From NCBI GenBank assembly GCA_045124255.1, contig JBGVLM010000007.1, forward strand, positions 1 through 64,000: a stretch of DNA of 64,000 nt, in the 5' to 3' direction. Origin of the DNA: Eshraghiella sp045124255. Lineage in GTDB: Bacteria > Bacillota > Clostridia > Lachnospirales > Lachnospiraceae. Below are positions 61,242-64,000 of this stretch, piece after piece. The position numbers were made by a program, and so were the translations under genes. Within the stretch, counting starts at the first letter, position 1; each line of letters starts with the position of its first letter. The notes under the pieces were generated by a model, which ran no database searches, was not told the DNA's origin, and was given only the letters and a program-made list of their open reading frames with translations.

Positions 61242-61679
61242 ATGAGTTCAAAAACAAAGATTGTAGTTCTTAAGCTAAAAGAAATGATTTACACAATTGT
61301 ATTTGTAGTATTGGGAATCATTCTGATTCTGTTAATTATACTATTAATAACAAGAAACGCCAATAAATCCGTTCCGGAAGCCGTAAAATCCACCTTCGCT
61401 CCGGGAGTATATACTTCATCAATTGTACTTGCAACAAATCCGGTGGATATAGAAGTTGTAGTTGATGCAGAACAAATTAAATCAATTCAGTTAATCAATA
61501 CTTCTGAATCCATTGAAACAATGTACCCATTAATAACTGCTTCGCTTAACTCCATATCGGAGCAGGTTATTAAAAACAATTCAACAGAAAACATTACATA
61601 CAATCAGGAATTCAAATATACCTCGCTTGTATTAATCGAGGCAATTCAGGCGGCCCTCGACAAAGCCTATAATGAATAG
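61242..61679 (+). CDS. Membrane-anchored FMN-binding-like protein
   Basis: A 145-residue protein with one N-terminal membrane helix (about 14-38) and an extracytoplasmic domain resembling FMN_bind: FAPGVYTSSIVLATNPVDIEVVVDAEQIKSIQL and a C-terminal helix EAIQAALDKAYNE. In active FMN-binding domains a SGAT-type motif receives the flavin; here that place reads EFKYTS, so covalent flavin attachment is doubtful. No strong ribosome site is seen, but GGGAG lies before the ATG. It is divergent from addB. Confidence 0.75.
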   Translation: MSSKTKIVVLKLKEMIYTIVFVVLGIILILLIILLITRNANKSVPEAVKSTFAPGVYTSSIVLATNPVDIEVVVDAEQIKSIQLINTSESIETMYPLITASLNSISEQVIKNNSTENITYNQEFKYTSLVLIEAIQAALDKAYNE

Positions 61680-61702
61680 CCCCTGCATCCCGTGAATTAA
61701 AT

Positions 61703-61738
61703 TTAAGCCGATTACCTGCCACCATGTAATCGGCTTAA
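61703..61738. terminator. Terminator between convergent genes
   Basis: A perfect 13-bp stem (TTAAGCCGATTAC/GTAATCGGCTTAA) with a ten-base loop. The U-tracts are short on both sides, so strength is uncertain. Confidence 0.65.
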
Positions 61739-61761
61739 TTAACGTATTAACATTTCATTCA

Positions 61762-63837
61762 TTATAGCATTTTATTGAATTTTGTGAAACTATATTTTAT
61801 ATTAGAAGAAAATATATAAATTGAATATGTCATTGCGGCAAATACCATAATTAACACGCTTAATACTGCAATCAATAATACTTTCCATGGAAAATACAGA
61901 TTCTGATACAGGCCGGCGTCATAGTATTCTATCATTACCGGTCCCATAATACAGGCAATCAGCGATGAAACAGGTATTCCGTAAAGCAAAGCCTTTATTC
62001 CGTAAGTTAAGCATTCCAGACTTATCATTTTATTAAAATCCTTTACGGACATTCCTAATGATTTCAGTACAGCATACTCTCTTCTTCGCATTCGTATATT
62101 GCCGTAAATAATATTAAACATATTTACCGCAGACAGAAGGAAAATAAGTACCGAAAAACCGTAAGCAAATACTTTTATAACAGCTATCCGGTTATCACCC
62201 ATTTCGCCCGATAATTCCTCATCAGAAATAATTCCGGTCATTCCCAGCTCATCACGAATACGCTCTAACTCAGCCGTACTTTCCGCATGTGTATCTGATT
62301 GGAAAAGATATTGGATATATTCTCCCGTAATAAGCCCCTGCCAAAGAACCTTCTCCATAAAGCTGTACGGATACAGAAGTTCAACTCCGTCATAATATAA
62401 CCTATCAGACTCGCCCGTACACCATGGAATGGACTCAGCATCTAATACCGCCCCATATTTAACGGTAAATTTCTCAGCCCCTGCCTCAGCAAGCGGTATT
62501 TTTATATCCTCCATATCCTCAGCTTCGGTCCTATACCAGCATATTTCCTGACCGTTTTCATCAACATATATATCATTATAGCTGCAGCCTTCTTTCTCCG
62601 GTACGCGGAGTATCTGCAGATTACCTGAATCGGAAGCAAGCAAATTTACTCTGTAGGTATCCGGATTCATGTCAGCAAAACCGTCAACTGCAACTGCCAA
62701 TGGTTCATCAGACTTCATATATTTCTCCGGTGACAGATTATTTTCCTCTAACATCTGCTTATAACTTTCGTCATCTATAAATATAATTTTTACATCTTTA
62801 AGTTCTCCGTTAATAAAAGCTTTTTCCCTTGAAAATCTGAAATAAGAACCGTCACTTATGCCCTCTGCCGTTAACATCTTATCCAGTACCTCATCAGGGT
62901 TCTTGTCCTCATATTCTTCCCAATGGCCAAACCACCTGATTTCATAATCATAAGGATTATAATATGTATTATTATATACACTCTGAATAAGATATCCTGA
63001 ACATGTACATACCGTAACAATAACTACCAGACTCATACACAGTCCGGCAACAATGTTTTTTGACCTCTTATGGTTACTTTTATAATGCCTGTCTGCAAGC
63101 ATGCCTGCAATGCCAAAATTCTTAGACATGAATCGGGATGTTTTTATTTTCCTGCCGTCATTCTGACTGTATCCGCTGTCCCTTACGGCATTTATGACTG
63201 ATATTTTTAAGGCTTTTTTTGAAGCTGCCAGTGAAGATATGATAACAACCAGAAAGGCAATAACACAGGAAGTAATTATTCCCAAAGGTTCAATATACAG
63301 CACTAACGGAAGCGATGCGGCAAAATTTATAAACCAATGTCCGATAAGCTTAAGCAGAACTGCCATTATGCCCATACCAAGCAGTATTCCTACCGGTATA
63401 CCGATTGCACTTATCATCAATGCCTCGGTCAGTACCATTTTTCTAAGCTGTTTGCCGGTTGCCCCGACAGAGGCAATCAGTCCAAGCTGTTTCGTCCGCT
63501 CCCCTATTGACAGATAAAAAGAATTATAAATCATAAATCCCGACACTATTATAACAGTTAACATAATAACTGCTGTCGGTATGAAAATCTCCTCAAAATC
63601 TGCAATAAAGCTTATGTCAAATTCATAGAAGCTTCCGCTGAAAAATTCAAACGGCTCCGGCTCATAATCAATAACATACCTGTTATAATTAATAAACTCG
63701 TAGTAACGATAGCTTGATACAAATATCATCACTCCGCAAATCATTGCAGCAGATAATATTATTCCGAGAATTGTTGTTATTGTCCGGGTTCTGCTTTTCT
63801 TTATGTATTCCATGCTTATTTTGTTGAAAATACTCAT
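61762..63837 (-). CDS. FtsX/MacB-type ABC transporter permease
   Basis: A 691-residue membrane protein with the FtsX layout: one N-terminal helix (about 15-35), a first three-helix bundle (about 75-215), an extracytoplasmic domain (about 275-540) and a last bundle (about 555-690). The motif GERTKQLGLIASVGATGKQLRKM is typical of peptide or lipoprotein exporters. Its ATG overlaps the stop of the ATPase gene (ATGA), so the two form one transporter. The substrate is unknown. Confidence 0.92.
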   Translation of the reverse strand: MSIFNKISMEYIKKSRTRTITTILGIILSAAMICGVMIFVSSYRYYEFINYNRYVIDYEPEPFEFFSGSFYEFDISFIADFEEIFIPTAVIMLTVIIVSGFMIYNSFYLSIGERTKQLGLIASVGATGKQLRKMVLTEALMISAIGIPVGILLGMGIMAVLLKLIGHWFINFAASLPLVLYIEPLGIITSCVIAFLVVIISSLAASKKALKISVINAVRDSGYSQNDGRKIKTSRFMSKNFGIAGMLADRHYKSNHKRSKNIVAGLCMSLVVIVTVCTCSGYLIQSVYNNTYYNPYDYEIRWFGHWEEYEDKNPDEVLDKMLTAEGISDGSYFRFSREKAFINGELKDVKIIFIDDESYKQMLEENNLSPEKYMKSDEPLAVAVDGFADMNPDTYRVNLLASDSGNLQILRVPEKEGCSYNDIYVDENGQEICWYRTEAEDMEDIKIPLAEAGAEKFTVKYGAVLDAESIPWCTGESDRLYYDGVELLYPYSFMEKVLWQGLITGEYIQYLFQSDTHAESTAELERIRDELGMTGIISDEELSGEMGDNRIAVIKVFAYGFSVLIFLLSAVNMFNIIYGNIRMRRREYAVLKSLGMSVKDFNKMISLECLTYGIKALLYGIPVSSLIACIMGPVMIEYYDAGLYQNLYFPWKVLLIAVLSVLIMVFAAMTYSIYIFSSNIKYSFTKFNKML

Positions 63838-64000
63838 TTACGAATCACCTCATCACGAATTATTTTTCCGTCTTCAAGGGTAATTATTCTGTCTGCCTGA
63901 AGTGCAATATTTTCATTATGAGTAATAATTATCAATGTCTGATTGTATTTCTCATTGGACATCTTAAGAAGTTCAACTATCTCCTGACTGTTAACGCTGT
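63834..64000 (-). CDS. ABC transporter ATP-binding protein, 5' part outside the window
   Basis: Only the last 54 or so residues are present, because the gene runs off the right end. The segment LIIITHNENIALQADRIITLEDGKIIRDE contains the H-loop and the usual end of LolD/MacB-type ATPases. The stop overlaps the permease start by four bases. The missing part should hold the Walker motifs. Confidence 0.9.
   Translation of the reverse strand, partial: SVNSQEIVELLKMSNEKYNQTLIIITHNENIALQADRIITLEDGKIIRDEVIRK

Noticed and set aside
1..64000. tRNA, rRNA, insertion sequences, prophage and metabolite riboswitches
   Set aside because: None was seen on reading both strands. A covariance-model scan would be decisive for small structured RNAs.

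Overview
The window is a dense, moderately AT-rich chromosome segment from a Gram-positive member of the Clostridia, most likely family Lachnospiraceae (Lachnospira, Roseburia, Coprococcus or Butyrivibrio type). Grounds: strong GGAGG ribosome binding sites, TTGACA-N17-TATAAT promoters, a single-chain 1250-residue PurL of clostridial type, AddAB instead of RecBCD, high-molecular-weight rubredoxin, a CD1871A-type CXXC peptide, a Feo-associated Cys-rich peptide, and several protein types common in gut Lachnospiraceae. No rRNA, tRNA, CRISPR array, complete insertion sequence or prophage was seen.

Layout. 0-1.6 kb: infC-rpmI-rplT on the minus strand behind a structured leader with an attenuator. 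1.7-2.7 kb: degV (+). 2.7-12.8 kb: a long minus-strand run consisting of a TPR/DUF6273 membrane protein, a nuclease-DinG-like helicase, two tandem AstE/AspA-like proteins (the second without its zinc histidines), purL and lepB. 12.8-15.0 kb: SDR - unknown - spore photoproduct lyase-like operon (+). 15.0-20.8 kb: minus-strand group with a CDF transporter, trxB, a B12-type radical SAM protein and greA. 20.8-21.5 kb: Feo-associated peptide and a DtxR-type repressor, divergent. 21.4-26.7 kb: cls, glpK, a small alarmone synthetase and a CheX-CheY fusion. 26.7-33.1 kb: a large surface protein with a membrane glycosyltransferase, then an ABC exporter. 33.1-37.5 kb: gltX preceded by a fusion of a TetM-like GTPase with a Rae1/YacP-like NYN nuclease. 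37.6-42.2 kb: an XRE regulator, the feoA-feoA-feoB iron operon and a DUF2935 protein. 42.3-52.4 kb: a Nudix protein, a TtcA-like PP-loop enzyme, an amidohydrolase, a redox group (TlpA-like lipoprotein, CXXC peptide, polyferredoxin, Hrb), HAD, zinc-ribbon and acyltransferase genes, and an AT-rich AAA ATPase plus Toprim-like pair. 52.5-61.2 kb: a subtilisin-like protease and addAB. 61.2-64.0 kb: a membrane-anchored FMN-binding-like protein and a MacB/FtsX-type ABC exporter cut by the window end.

How the parts work together. Iron uptake is the clearest regulon. The Feo-associated peptide and feoAAB have nearly identical promoters covered by two overlapping GTTAG/CTAAC palindromes, and a third copy precedes feoB; the adjacent DtxR-family gene is the obvious candidate repressor. 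The redox group at 45-47.7 kb looks like a membrane electron-transfer module.

The most novel candidates are the ribosome-protection GTPase fused to an A-site-endonuclease-like domain (34.8-37.4 kb), which has a palindromic operator and appears co-transcribed with gltX; the two-gene AAA/Toprim island (50.7-52.4 kb), which looks like an acquired phage-defence system; the desuccinylase-like enzyme and pseudoenzyme pair; and the CheX-CheY protein with three exact-period MshEN-like repeats.
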